A DNA stretch of 64,000 nucleotides from Lautropia sp. (GCA_030530775.1 JAUMUG010000005.1:186001-250000); one strand, 5' to 3'. Positions 1 to 8,900 are shown, numbered from the stretch's first letter. Numbers and translations: made by a program. Notes: generated by a model not told the origin, from the sequence alone.

Positions 1-150
1 CGGGTCCGTCTTTCGGGCACTGGGGTCCGGCTTGTGTGTATCGGCGCATCACTGATTTCGGCCGCTCCGGATTTCAGGCGTGGGGTTCGGTTCATTCGGC
101 TCTGTCAGGGATGTTGGTGTGGTCGCTTCGTGGTTCCGACAGTGTGCCGT

Positions 151-690
151 TCACGTGTCCAGTGGTGCCGCGCCGGCAAAATCATGCTGGCGCCAAGCCT
201 CGAACACACTGATGGCCACGGCATTCGACAGATTCAGACTGCGATTGTCCGGACGCATCGGCAGTCGCAGCAACTGTTCTGGTTGTAGACTGTTCAACAC
301 CTCGGCCGGCAAGCCTGCGGTTTCGCAGCCGAACACCAGGTGATCGCCAGGTTCGAAACGGCACTGGAAAGGGCTCGTGCGCCCCCTGGTGCTGAAGCCA
401 AACAGGCGACCCGGCTGCGTCGCGGCCAGAAAGGCCTGCCAGTTCGGGTAGATCTTCATGCTGATGAATTCATGATAATCGAGCCCGGCGCGCCTCATCC
501 GGGCGTGGTCGATCGGGAACCCCAGCGGTTCGATCAAATGCAGCGAGCAGCCCGTGTTGGCGCACAGGCGAATGATGTTGCCGGTGTTGGGCGGTATTTC
601 CGGCTGGACGAGCACGACATTGAACACGGTCTGCGGCGGATGCAAAAAATCTGATGATACGGTGTCGCCGCCATATGACCACATGGTCAA
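151..690 (-). CDS. trmL: tRNA (cytidine(34)-2'-O)-methyltransferase
   Basis: SPOUT-class methyltransferase of the TrmL/YibK family, which 2'-O-methylates the wobble nucleotide of tRNA-Leu isoacceptors in the cytoplasm using S-adenosylmethionine. The translation shows the family hallmarks in order: NTGNIIRLCANTG near the N-terminus, FGCETAGLP in the middle and NRSLNLSNAVAISVFEAWRQ in the C-terminal knot that binds the cofactor. The ATG start at 690 gives 179 residues; homologues usually begin close to VFNVVLVQPE, so a GTG at 627 is a credible alternative giving about 158 residues, the common family length. It lies downstream of comF on the same strand, about 90-150 bases away, and may be cotranscribed. 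Family assignment is firm; only the start is uncertain. Positions 1-150 beyond its stop hold nothing I recognise. Confidence 0.93.
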   Translation of the reverse strand: MTMWSYGGDTVSSDFLHPPQTVFNVVLVQPEIPPNTGNIIRLCANTGCSLHLIEPLGFPIDHARMRRAGLDYHEFISMKIYPNWQAFLAATQPGRLFGFSTRGRTSPFQCRFEPGDHLVFGCETAGLPAEVLNSLQPEQLLRLPMRPDNRSLNLSNAVAISVFEAWRQHDFAGAAPLDT

Positions 691-776
691 CCGTCACGCC
701 GCTCACTGCATTCCCGGGACCGTGCAGTCACCGATCGGATGCAGCGGCGCGAACGCTCGGCAACGGCCCCAGGGCG

Positions 777-1829
777 TCACCGGGCTTCGAATGGCACGGG
801 TGTGCGGGCGACGACCAGTGCAATGACTTCCGCCGCGCCCGCCGCCTTCAGTTCCCGAGCCGCCTCGATCAGTGTGCTGCCGGTCGTCATCACATCATCG
901 ATCAGAGCCAGCCGTTTGCCATGGAGGCCGGCGGCAGCCCTGAAGGCGCCCCGTAGATTCTGGTGCCGTGTCCGGGCGTCCAGACTCGACTGGGAACGAG
1001 TATGCCGGATGCGTTGCAGCCAGTCGTTACGCAATGGGGGCAGTGGGATGGGGCTGGCGCTACGTAGGGCCAGGGCTATCTCCAGGCTCTGATTGAAGCC
1101 TCGTTCCGCCAGACGGGCGCCGGACAACGGGACCGGCACCAGCGCATCGAAACGGGCCAGTGTGCGCAGCATGTCATCCTGCGCCAGACGGTGCAGCAGC
1201 ACTTCGGCCAACGGCCGCGCCAATGCCAGCTGTTGGCCGAACTTCAGTGCACCAAAGACTCGGTCGAGCGGATTGGTGTAGTCCGTTGCTCCGATGACCC
1301 GGTCCAGTGTCGAGTCTGCCGGCAGACAATGACGGCAGTAGTACCGTGGGGGCAGGCGGGCAGGGTCCTCACGGCACGGGTCAGGGCCGATCCTGCCTGG
1401 TGTCTGGCAGGAGACCGACGGTATCAATGTAGTGCCCTGGGACGGCAGCGATGCTTGCGAAGGTGTCGGCATGGATTCTGGCTTTGATTCAGACCCGGGT
1501 TCAGAGCCCGCTCGCTGCTCATATCCGGGAACAGGCACGGCGTCAGGTAGCCGAAGAGACTCCTCCATTCCGATCGGCATGGCTGTCGTCAAGCAGGCCG
1601 GGGTGGTGGATGGGATCGGCAATGCACAACGATGACAGCGTGGTGTCTGCAGGCCGGGCAGGGCCGTCCAGCAGTGCTTGCAGAGCGGCTCGTGGTCGCA
1701 GGGCTCGGCGCACAGCAGGCAGGCGCGTGGCAGCAGGCGTCCCAGCAGCTGTCGACAGATCCGGCCCAAGGGCTGCCAGTCATCTGGAACCGGCTTCCCG
1801 GTATTGAGGTGTAGCAGATTTGAAAGCAT
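777..1829 (-). CDS. comF: ComF-family phosphoribosyltransferase-like protein with a split zinc ribbon
   Basis: ComF/GntX family. Such proteins are linked to DNA uptake or use of imported DNA in competent bacteria; the biochemical role in most species is unknown. The N-terminus carries zinc-ribbon cysteines (CLLCAEPC, CKHCW, CHRC, later CRHC) and the C-terminal half is a type I phosphoribosyltransferase fold with the PRPP loop LIDDVMTTGSTL. I chose the ATG at 1829 (350 residues); the frame stays open to 2012, but that extension would overlap the divergent bioC-like gene. Typical ComF proteins have 220-250 residues. The excess is a Ser/Pro/Glu-rich stretch of about 75 residues inserted between CHRC and YYCRHC, which separates the zinc ligands. 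The catalytic-type domain looks intact, so I treat it as a real gene. Confidence 0.85.
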   Translation of the reverse strand: MLSNLLHLNTGKPVPDDWQPLGRICRQLLGRLLPRACLLCAEPCDHEPLCKHCWTALPGLQTPRCHRCALPIPSTTPACLTTAMPIGMEESLRLPDAVPVPGYEQRAGSEPGSESKPESMPTPSQASLPSQGTTLIPSVSCQTPGRIGPDPCREDPARLPPRYYCRHCLPADSTLDRVIGATDYTNPLDRVFGALKFGQQLALARPLAEVLLHRLAQDDMLRTLARFDALVPVPLSGARLAERGFNQSLEIALALRSASPIPLPPLRNDWLQRIRHTRSQSSLDARTRHQNLRGAFRAAAGLHGKRLALIDDVMTTGSTLIEAARELKAAGAAEVIALVVARTPVPFEAR

Positions 1830-1962
1830 GTGTGCATTCTGAATATCGAATGACGAATCATGACTCGTCGTGTACTGTCCGTGCCCGGGGTGGGCATCAT
1901 TGGACTTATGACAAAGGATGTAATCGCAGGTCTGGCCGATCGACTCTTCTATACTGCGGCTC

Positions 1963-2850
1963 ATGCTGAAACCCGTTGGCCTCGATCGATCCCAGTTGCG
2001 TCGACTGTTCAATCAGAAGCGGCAACCCGAGGCGCGTGCCGATTTTTTGCTGCAGGAGGCCGAGCGGCGATTGCTCGAGCGTCTGGAGCCGATGAACTTG
2101 CCAGAGGCCCCGGTCGTGCTCGATCTGGGGTGTGGGTTGGGCCGTTCGCTGCCGCTGCTGGGAGCACGTTTCCCCTTGGCGCAAGTGTTGGCGCTGGACT
2201 TGGCCGATGAACCGCTGCGGGAGCGGCGGTGGCTGGAGACGAGGGCACGACGCGGTGTGCGGGGTCTCTTGAATCGTTTGCGTGCCGGTGCACGGCCCCG
2301 GTTGCCACAGTGGCTGGCGGCCGATGCCCATCGGCTGCCGCTGCCGGCCGACAGCGTGGATGTGATCTGGTCCAATCTGGTTTTCCATTGGTTCGATGAC
2401 CCGCTGCAGGTGCTGCGTGAATGTCGGCGGGTGCTGCGTCCAAACGGTCTGCTGATTTTTTCGGCTTTCGGTGTCGACACCGGTCGGGAATTGCGCCGGG
2501 TCTGTCCGGGTCAGGACAATGTGGCCGGGCTGCCGGCAGCCGCTGCCGATGTGGCGGCCGCAGGGGCATCGCCGCGGTGGCCCAATCTGCAGGATATGCA
2601 CGACTGGGGTGATGCGATGATGGCCTGTGGATTCGATGCGCCGGTCATGGACAGGGAACTGCTGCAGCTGGCGTATCGGAGTCAAGCGTCCCTGGCGGGG
2701 GATCTGGCTGCCCTGTGTTTCCCGGCAGCCAGGGAGCCGGAGGTCTTGCCCGCACTCAGCATCGAGTTGGTTTTTGGGCACGCCTGGATGCCGGCTCGGA
2801 AGTTCCCGGGCGAAGGCTTGGTCCCGATCCGAGTGATGCGAAGGGGCTGA
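1963..2850 (+). CDS. bioC: BioC-like malonyl-ACP O-methyltransferase
   Basis: Class I SAM-dependent methyltransferase of the BioC type, which methyl-esterifies malonyl-ACP so that fatty-acid enzymes can build the pimeloyl precursor of biotin. The nucleotide-binding motif VLDLGCGLGRSLPLL sits near residue 48, LALDLADEPL follows as the acidic loop, and VIWSNLVFHWFDDPLQ plus ECRRVLRPNGLLIFS are typical of BioC and its close relatives. Length (295 residues) is slightly above the usual 250-290. It is divergent from comF, with 133 bases between the two chosen starts for both promoters, and stops four bases before the following small membrane protein. No other biotin gene is visible in the window, so methylation of a different substrate cannot be excluded. 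Confidence 0.75.
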   Translation: MLKPVGLDRSQLRRLFNQKRQPEARADFLLQEAERRLLERLEPMNLPEAPVVLDLGCGLGRSLPLLGARFPLAQVLALDLADEPLRERRWLETRARRGVRGLLNRLRAGARPRLPQWLAADAHRLPLPADSVDVIWSNLVFHWFDDPLQVLRECRRVLRPNGLLIFSAFGVDTGRELRRVCPGQDNVAGLPAAAADVAAAGASPRWPNLQDMHDWGDAMMACGFDAPVMDRELLQLAYRSQASLAGDLAALCFPAAREPEVLPALSIELVFGHAWMPARKFPGEGLVPIRVMRRG

Positions 2851-2854
2851 AACG

Positions 2855-3241
2855 ATGATGAGAGAAGCGATGAATCAAATGATCCACATGGCGGCCGGCG
2901 GTGGTGCCACCCATCCGTTCTGGCTCTGGTTCTGCATGTGTGGCGGACTGTTGGTCTGCGTGGCCATCGTCATCGTCACCATCCGCCGGCAAATGACGCG
3001 CCGGGCCTTCTCTTCCGATCGGGGCGCAGCGGGCTTTCACGCTTCGCTCGGTTCCGAGATTTTCTGGGTGATGATTCCCATCTCCATGATCGTGCTCTTG
3101 GGCGGCTGGATCCTGGTCGAATCGTGGCCGGGCTGCGTAGCATCCGGCGAATCGAAGATGCATGCTGCCTCGGCGGCAACTGCCGGCTATATGGATCCCC
3201 GGATCGGCAGCGGAGTCGATGAGCCATTTCCGCGGGTATAG
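2855..3241 (+). CDS. Small membrane protein resembling the CoxII N-terminal hairpin
   Basis: A 128-residue protein with two predicted membrane helices, about residues 22-43 and 68-88. A short basic loop (TIRRQMTRRAF) and FHASLGSEIFWVMIPI lie between and at the start of the second helix. This pattern, two helices with a SEIFW-like entry into helix 2, resembles the membrane anchor of cytochrome c oxidase subunit II, but the copper-binding cupredoxin domain is absent and only a short Ala/Gly-rich tail follows. It sits between the bioC-like gene (4 bases upstream) and heme A synthase (3 bases downstream), so it is almost certainly cotranslated with the oxidase-assembly genes ctaA, ctaB and sco. 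Genes of unknown function often precede ctaA in betaproteobacterial cox clusters. A role in oxidase assembly is inference from context and topology. Confidence 0.7.
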   Translation: MMREAMNQMIHMAAGGGATHPFWLWFCMCGGLLVCVAIVIVTIRRQMTRRAFSSDRGAAGFHASLGSEIFWVMIPISMIVLLGGWILVESWPGCVASGESKMHAASAATAGYMDPRIGSGVDEPFPRV

Positions 3242-3244
3242 CCG

Positions 3245-4312
3245 ATGAATGCCGAATCCCCCGATTCTCTGGCCAAGCCCCGGCGCCGTTTCCGCCGTTT
3301 GCTCTGGGTGACGCTGTTTATCACTTTCGATCTGATCATTTTCGGCGCCTTTGTGCGACTGGTCGATGCCGGTCTGGGTTGTCCCGATTGGCCGGGCTGT
3401 TATGGCAGTTTCACGCCTTTGGGCGCCATGGATGAAATCCGTGCCGAGGAGGCGGTGCTGCCGGATGGCCCGGTCACGATTTTCAAGGCTTGGGTCGAAA
3501 TGCTGCACCGTTACGTGGCCAGCGGGTTGGGCCTGATGGTGATCGCCTTGTTGGCGATGGCGTGGGATTGGCGCCGACGTGAGCGTGCATTGAACCATGT
3601 CGGCCGCTATGACGATGGCGGCTTCTCTCCTTCGGTGTGGCTGGCGGTGTTGACGCTGGTCTGGATCATTCTGCAGGGCCTGTTCGGGATGTGGACGGTC
3701 ACGCTGCGGCTGCGTCCGGCGGTGGTGACCGCTCATTTGTTCGGTGCGATGCTGCTGTTCATGATGCTGATGGCTCAATGGAACCGCGTGGCCCGCCAAC
3801 CGGTGGTCGAGGCTGGTGCCCGGGTGTTCCGGGGCCGGGTCCGGCTGATGCTGATGCTGGTGCTGGTTCAGATCATCCTGGGCAGTTGGGTCAGTAGCAA
3901 TTACGCCGCACTTGCCTGCCAGGATTTTCCCGGCTGTCAGGGCAGCCTCTGGCCTGAGATGGATCTGGCGGCAGGCTTTGAAATCTGGCGGCCGCTGGGT
4001 ATGTCGGCCCATGGTGATCTGCTGCCTTTTTCGGCGCTGACCGCCATTCATTATGTCCATCGCCTTATGGCCTATGGAGTCTTTCTGCTTGCCGGCATCC
4101 TGGCTTGGCACATCCGTCATCTGCATGGCCTGCGGTGGTTGGCCCGTGCTCTCGCAGTCGTGCTGTGCTTGCAGCTGCTGACGGGGCTGGCCACCATATT
4201 TCTGGGCTGGCCGTTGTTGGCGGCTCTGCTGCATACGGCTGGCGCGGCAGCGCTGCTCGCCATATCGTTCATGTTAGACTTTCGTCTCCATCATGCTGGG
4301 TCTCAATGTTGA
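3245..4312 (+). CDS. ctaA: Heme A synthase (CtaA/Cox15 family)
   Basis: Integral inner-membrane enzyme that oxidises the C8 methyl of heme O to give heme A for aa3-type oxidases. The translation has about eight hydrophobic segments and the diagnostic Cys loop GLGCPDWPGCYG after the first helix, echoed after the fifth by ACQDFPGCQGSLWP, the pseudo-repeat expected for the two four-helix bundles. Candidate heme-ligand histidines occur in LHRYVASGLG, AHLFGAM, IHYVHRLMAYG and LLHTAGAAALL. The 355-residue length is normal. It follows the small membrane protein by three bases and precedes ctaB by 148 bases, a gap containing a GC-rich hairpin near 4407-4430. Assignment is secure. Confidence 0.94.
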   Translation: MNAESPDSLAKPRRRFRRLLWVTLFITFDLIIFGAFVRLVDAGLGCPDWPGCYGSFTPLGAMDEIRAEEAVLPDGPVTIFKAWVEMLHRYVASGLGLMVIALLAMAWDWRRRERALNHVGRYDDGGFSPSVWLAVLTLVWIILQGLFGMWTVTLRLRPAVVTAHLFGAMLLFMMLMAQWNRVARQPVVEAGARVFRGRVRLMLMLVLVQIILGSWVSSNYAALACQDFPGCQGSLWPEMDLAAGFEIWRPLGMSAHGDLLPFSALTAIHYVHRLMAYGVFLLAGILAWHIRHLHGLRWLARALAVVLCLQLLTGLATIFLGWPLLAALLHTAGAAALLAISFMLDFRLHHAGSQC

Positions 4313-4460
4313 ATGAGACCTGTCATCATTCCGAGGGGCTTTGCGCCAAGCCGCTCGCGCATCGCCGCGCCGCTTCTTTCGCCTGCCATTGTGTCCATGG
4401 CTTTGGCGCCCGGGCCCGCTGCGGGCCGGGACTCCATGAACCTCGATCTGGATTGACGCC

Positions 4461-5351
4461 GTGTACCTTTCCGCCACCCGTCAACAATCCCTGGCCAAAG
4501 TTCTTCGTCAGTACGTTCAGCTGACCAAGCCTCGTATCGTACTGCTGGCGGTGTTCTGTGCCATGATCGGCATGTTCTTGGCTACCGAAGAGAGCCTGCC
4601 ATGGCGCCTGCTGCTGGCCGGTACATCGGGCATCGGGCTGTTGGCGGCAGCGGGTTTCGTGCTCAATTGTCTGATCGAGCGTGGTGTCGATGTGGTCATG
4701 TGGCGCACCGCCCACCGTAGCTCGGCCCGCGGTGAAGTCGGCAGTGTCGGCATGGGGCTGTTTGCACTGCTGCTCGGTTCGCTCGGCGCGGTGCTGCTCT
4801 ATGTATACGTCAACCCCCTGACGATGGCATTGACGATCGCTACCTTCGTGGCCTATGCGCTGGTCTATACAGTACTGCTCAAGCCCAATACGCCGCAGAA
4901 CATCGTCATCGGCGGTGCTTCCGGTGCCATGCCGCCGGTGCTCGGCTGGGTCGCAGTCACCAACGAAGTCGATGCGCCGGCGTTGGTACTCTTCCTGATC
5001 ATTTTTGTCTGGACTCCTCCGCACTTCTGGTCGCTGGCGTTGTATCGTGCAGAGGACTACCGCCGCTCCGGTCTGCCGATGTTGCCGATTACGCACGGTT
5101 CCCTGTTCACCCGCCTCAATATCCTGCTATACACGATCCTGCTGATCATCGTGACGGCTCTTCCCTTTGCCATCGGCATGAGTGGGTTGTTCTATCTGCT
5201 GTGCGCGCTGTGTCTGGGGCTGGTCTTTCTGGGGCTCGCCTGGCAGATGTGGAGGGACTATAGCGATGCGCTGGCCAAGAAAACATTTGGCTTTTCGGTC
5301 CTGTATCTGGCGTTGCTGTTCGGCGCCCTGCTGATCGACCACTATCTCTGA
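4461..5351 (+). CDS. ctaB: Protoheme IX farnesyltransferase (heme O synthase)
   Basis: UbiA-superfamily prenyltransferase of the inner membrane that attaches a farnesyl group to protoheme to make heme O, needed directly by the bo3 oxidase and as substrate for Cta[13 protein letters not shown] at the start of helix 1 and the polyprenyl-diphosphate loop around [18 protein letters not shown] identify the family; the first acidic position is Glu rather than Asp, which from memory is usual in betaproteobacteria. The second motif is seen as [20 protein letters not shown]. Length is 296 residues. The start is GTG at 4461. It ends two bases before the sco gene, so the two are cotranscribed. The cyo operon at 52-56 kb has no cyoE of its own, so this gene may supply heme O for it. 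Confidence 0.95.
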   Translation: MYLSATRQQSLAKVLRQYVQLTKPRIVLLAVFCAMIGMFLATEESLPWRLLLAGTSGIGLLAAAGFVLNCLIERGVDVVMWRTAHRSSARGEVGSVGMGLFALLLGSLGAVLLYVYVNPLTMALTIATFVAYALVYTVLLKPNTPQNIVIGGASGAMPPVLGWVAVTNEVDAPALVLFLIIFVWTPPHFWSLALYRAEDYRRSGLPMLPITHGSLFTRLNILLYTILLIIVTALPFAIGMSGLFYLLCALCLGLVFLGLAWQMWRDYSDALAKKTFGFSVLYLALLFGALLIDHYL

Positions 5352-5353
5352 CG

Positions 5354-6034
5354 ATGAAATCCTCCTCCATGCCGCCAGTAGTCTTCGACTCCTTCCGTGT
5401 TCCACATGATGTCCCCGTCGACGGAACGACGCCCGATGTCCGCCGCCGTCGGCTGCTGACCGCGGGCGCAGCCCTGGCAATGACCGTGGGGCTGCCCGCC
5501 TGCACCAAAGAGAAACCGTCCTTCAAACTGACGGACCTGAGCGGTGCCGATTATGGCAACGCGCTGAATCTGACGGATGCGGTCACCAGCAAGCCGATGA
5601 CCCTGGAAGATTTCAAGGGCAAGGTGGTCTTTTTGTTCTTTGGCTTTGCCCAATGTCCGGACATCTGCCCGACGACACTGTTGAAAGCGAAGGAAATCCG
5701 TGAAGCCCTCGGCAAGGATGCCGACAAGTTGCAGGTCGTGTTCGTGACACTGGACCCGGAGCGCGACACACCGGAAGTCATGTCGGCCTATGTGCCTTCC
5801 TTCGATCCTTCCTTCATCGGGCTGAGAGGCGACATACCCGCCACCAAGAAGGCTGCACGCGAATTCCGCGTTTTCTATCAGAAAGTACCCAATCAGGATG
5901 GTTCCAGCTATACCCTGGATCATACGGCGGCTTCTTATCTCATTGACAAGAATGGTAATCTTCGCTTGCTGGTCCGATACACCGATCCCGTCGACGACAT
6001 CGTCAGCGACCTGAAGCTGTTGATCGAATCCTGA
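5354..6034 (+). CDS. SCO1/SenC-family copper chaperone for oxidase assembly
   Basis: Membrane-anchored thioredoxin-fold protein that delivers copper or controls thiol redox state during CuA maturation of cytochrome oxidase. Copper ligands are visible: the CPDIC pair (Cys101, Cys105) in FGFAQCPDICPTTLL and the distal His190 in LDHTAASYLI. The N-terminus is long; RRRLLTAGAALAMTVGLPAC reads as a twin-arginine-like leader ending in a lipobox with Cys50, so the mature protein is probably a lipoprotein facing the periplasm. Length is 226 residues. It directly follows ctaB. A perfect 8-bp stem-loop at 6056-6075 lies just after the stop but has no T run, so termination there is uncertain. Confidence 0.93.
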   Translation: MKSSSMPPVVFDSFRVPHDVPVDGTTPDVRRRRLLTAGAALAMTVGLPACTKEKPSFKLTDLSGADYGNALNLTDAVTSKPMTLEDFKGKVVFLFFGFAQCPDICPTTLLKAKEIREALGKDADKLQVVFVTLDPERDTPEVMSAYVPSFDPSFIGLRGDIPATKKAAREFRVFYQKVPNQDGSSYTLDHTAASYLIDKNGNLRLLVRYTDPVDDIVSDLKLLIES

Positions 6035-6210
6035 TCTCCGGTAGCATCACGGTATCCCGAAGCGATGGCTTCGGGTGAATCGCCGTCGTCTTGGCTGGCG
6101 AGGCTGCGCTGATCCGGTGGCGGATCTCCGTATATCCGATTCATAACCTCCGGGGCGTGCCGCAAGGGTGGCGCGACGGGTGCGTACCGGCAGGCTGAGG
6201 GTTTTTTCGT

Positions 6211-7746
6211 ATGAATGCTTTAGGTTGGCTGATCCTGGGTTTGCTGGTCGGTTGGGCGATAGAGTTCGCCATCGATTTCTTCTACTGGCGCAAGAAAGCC
6301 CAGCTCGAAGCCGAAGCACTTGTGCAGCAGGAGGCGCTGCTGTTGGCCCAGCAGACCGAGCTTGGTCACAAGCAGTCGGCCCTGCGGCTGCGCGAGAAGG
6401 ACATGGCCGACCTGCAGGCATCGCTGGCCACCCGGGATGCCGAATTGCTGCAGGCTGCCCGTCGCATCGAGGAGCGTTCCGACGACCTGGGTCGCCTGGA
6501 GCAGCACACCGAGAAGCGCCGCGCCGATCTCGATCGGATGAGCATGACGTTGACCGAGCGGGAAAAAGACATTTCGATACGCGGCGACCAGCTCAAAAGC
6601 AAGGAAGCCGATTACAGTCGTCGCCTCGATGCCTTGGAAGCCACCGAACAGGAACTGGCCCGGCGTGTGGCCGTGGTCGCCAATCGCGAAGACGCGATGC
6701 AGAGCTGGGAAGGGCGCATCCTGAGCCGCGAGCACGATGTCGCCGACCGCGAGGCTTCCGTCAACTATCATGCCAGCCGTATAGCCGCCGATGCCGGTGC
6801 CTTCGATGCCGCCAAACATCTGCTCAAGCAGCTCTATCGCACGCCGGAAGGGCGCGACAACCTGCAGGTTCTGGTGGGCATCGACCCGAAAGTGGCCGAT
6901 CTGCTGCGTGATGCCGGCATCCGCAGCTTCGAGCGCTTGGCCGAAACCTCGCTGGGCGAGCTGACCCGCATCCTCGAAGGTGCCGGTCCGCGTTTTGCCC
7001 TGGCCAATCCGCTGAGCTGGGCCGAGCAGGCCGGCCATTGGCTGAACGAAGACTATATCGCGCTCGATCGCCTGCAATGCGAATTGCTGGGCATCGAACG
7101 CAAGTCGATCAAAGAACCGCTGTTTGCCGAGATGGCCAAACCGCGACAGACACCGGCGGCCGAGGCAGCTGCGGCTGCCGCCGCTGCCGTGGGTGCTGCG
7201 GGCCTAACGGCTGCTGCTACCGATGAACAGGCCGGACCTGTCGGGGTACCGGTGGACACCATCGACGAGGCCGATACCGACGGCACGACCGATCCATCCG
7301 GGGCGGAGCGCTCGCTGGGGCAAACCATGACGGCCACCACCGAGGCCGGTGCTGAGTCGATCGACGCTGGGGTCGATGACGCTGGCCTTGGCGCAGCTGA
7401 ATCGTCGTCGTCCGAGGCAGATGCCCAAGTTGCTTTCGATGCCGGGGCCTCCCTGGTCGAGGAGGTCGGGGACGGGCGTACCGAAAGTGCTGATGGCACC
7501 GAAGGCATTGCTCCCGTTCCAGGCGACACCCCGGGCCTGGATGTATCAGCCGAAGATGGAGGAAAGACCGTGCGCAACCGGGGCGAAGCCGAGGAAGTCA
7601 ATCCCACAGAGGAGCGCGGCTGGTCGAAACTGGCCGCAGCGGCTGCCGTCGAGGATGCCCTGGTGCTGATCCAGGCCGATAACCGTGCATCGGTGATCGC
7701 CGCTGGTGCAGCCGAGGGTGGGTCCGCCGGAACGTCCGGACGCTGA
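6211..7746 (+). CDS. Membrane-anchored coiled-coil protein with a helix-hairpin-helix domain
   Basis: Unnamed protein of 511 residues. Visible order: one N-terminal membrane helix (about residues 4-20), a charged Gln/Glu/Arg-rich coiled coil (about 25-200), a compact domain around 218-280 reading LVGIDPKVADLLRDAGI then LGELTRILEGAGPRF, and an acidic Ala/Glu/Thr/Gly-rich tail (about 310-490). The compact domain matches the helix-hairpin-helix pattern seen in proteins with a 'GI-G-K-A-LL-AGI' signature, here with Asp replacing a turn Gly. I cannot assign a reaction. It ends 23 bases before an OmpA-family gene and is probably cotranscribed with it. Topology suggests a scaffold between inner membrane and either cytoplasmic or periplasmic partners. 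The tail is low complexity and probably disordered. Confidence 0.72.
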   Translation: MNALGWLILGLLVGWAIEFAIDFFYWRKKAQLEAEALVQQEALLLAQQTELGHKQSALRLREKDMADLQASLATRDAELLQAARRIEERSDDLGRLEQHTEKRRADLDRMSMTLTEREKDISIRGDQLKSKEADYSRRLDALEATEQELARRVAVVANREDAMQSWEGRILSREHDVADREASVNYHASRIAADAGAFDAAKHLLKQLYRTPEGRDNLQVLVGIDPKVADLLRDAGIRSFERLAETSLGELTRILEGAGPRFALANPLSWAEQAGHWLNEDYIALDRLQCELLGIERKSIKEPLFAEMAKPRQTPAAEAAAAAAAAVGAAGLTAAATDEQAGPVGVPVDTIDEADTDGTTDPSGAERSLGQTMTATTEAGAESIDAGVDDAGLGAAESSSSEADAQVAFDAGASLVEEVGDGRTESADGTEGIAPVPGDTPGLDVSAEDGGKTVRNRGEAEEVNPTEERGWSKLAAAAAVEDALVLIQADNRASVIAAGAAEGGSAGTSGR

Positions 7747-7769
7747 AGGCATACTGAAGGAATGCTCTG

Positions 7770-8900
7770 ATGTCCGCCGTATCACCCAAACCTCGTCCAC
7801 CGCTTCATACGGCGGAATCCGTGCGTCGCTTCACTTCGCTGAAGGTGGGCATCTTGCTGGTGCTGCTGCTGTTTTTCACGCTGTTCGGTGTTGAACGCGA
7901 TGTCGAGGACAGCCTGCCGCAACAGGCCGAACAGGCGATCACGTTCCCCATTGCCAACGATGAGGCGGGCGGCGGAGACAGCTTGGTGGATGCAGAGGCT
8001 GCGTTGCCACCTGCCAGGGGCGATGCCATGATCGAGCTGCCCGGTCCGCCGGTTTTTTCCATCCTCAGCGACGAAGTGCAGGGTATCCGGCTCAGGGGGG
8101 AAGTGCCCGATCAGCAGGCACGTGATCAATGGATGAATGCCATTCGCCTCGGTGCCCGTGATGTCGGTGTGAATGGTTCGCTGAAGCTCGGCCGTATCGA
8201 TGCAGAGGCCGCCGGGGTCTGGGCCAGCCGGCTCACCGCGCTGACGGCGCTGATCCGGGAACGTTCGGTGTCCGAGTTGCGTGTGCGGGGCGATGCTGTC
8301 GAACTGTTTGGCCAAGTGCTCAATGCTGCCCAGTCCGATGAAACACTGAAGCTCTTTCGTGCGCAGGTGCCGGAAGGTTATCGTGTGCTGGCCCGTTTCA
8401 ATGTTCGAGGCAGCCAGTCCAATGGCAATCTGGCGGTCGTTGGCGAAAGCCGTGATCGGCCGCTGGCCAGCGCCGCCGATGTAGTGGTCACCACCCCTTC
8501 CGGAAATAGGGCGCGCAACCAGGCACGGGAAGTGCGTACCAAAACCCGTCAGCGCCCCAAGAACTGTCCCAAATCGGTACGGACTCTGGCCGGGTCAGTC
8601 TATTTTGAAACCAATGCTTCTGCACTCAATGCCGCGGATCGCAAGCGCTTGCGTCAATTGGGCGCCTGTCTGAACAGCTACGCACGCTTGCGCGTCACCG
8701 GCTACAGTGACCCCCGTCACAGCGCCGCCTACAACAAGAGCTTGTCGGAGCGACGTGCCCGTGCCGTGGCCTCCGGCATCATCGATGGCGGCTTTCCCGC
8801 CGCACGGATCACGGTTCTGGGCGCGGGCCAAGTCAAAGAAAGCAGCCGCAGCGAACAGAGCCTCAAGCGCAGTCGCCGGGTCGACATCCGCATTCAGTAA
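7770..8900 (+). CDS. OmpA-family peptidoglycan-binding protein with BON-like repeats
   Basis: A 376-residue envelope protein. A single uncleaved-looking membrane helix (about 25-44) anchors it. Two BON/ArfA-like segments follow (about 90-150 and 150-215, with GIRLRGEVPD and ELRVRGDAVELFGQV as equivalent strands), then a basic linker, then an OmpA C-terminal domain (about 275-376). The peptidoglycan-contact Asp in VTGYSD and Arg in LSERRARAVASGI are both present. Such proteins tie a membrane to the cell wall. The gene starts 23 bases after the coiled-coil/HhH gene, so the two may form one functional unit. A strong bidirectional hairpin 170 bases downstream separates it from the convergent Ig-repeat gene. 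Confidence 0.82.
   Translation: MSAVSPKPRPPLHTAESVRRFTSLKVGILLVLLLFFTLFGVERDVEDSLPQQAEQAITFPIANDEAGGGDSLVDAEAALPPARGDAMIELPGPPVFSILSDEVQGIRLRGEVPDQQARDQWMNAIRLGARDVGVNGSLKLGRIDAEAAGVWASRLTALTALIRERSVSELRVRGDAVELFGQVLNAAQSDETLKLFRAQVPEGYRVLARFNVRGSQSNGNLAVVGESRDRPLASAADVVVTTPSGNRARNQAREVRTKTRQRPKNCPKSVRTLAGSVYFETNASALNAADRKRLRQLGACLNSYARLRVTGYSDPRHSAAYNKSLSERRARAVASGIIDGGFPAARITVLGAGQVKESSRSEQSLKRSRRVDIRIQ

Noticed and set aside
2756..4234. Minus-strand frame of 492 codons opposite ctaA
   Set aside because: The ctaA frame has complete membrane topology and Cys-loop motifs; the antisense translation is Gln/His/Arg-rich and featureless.
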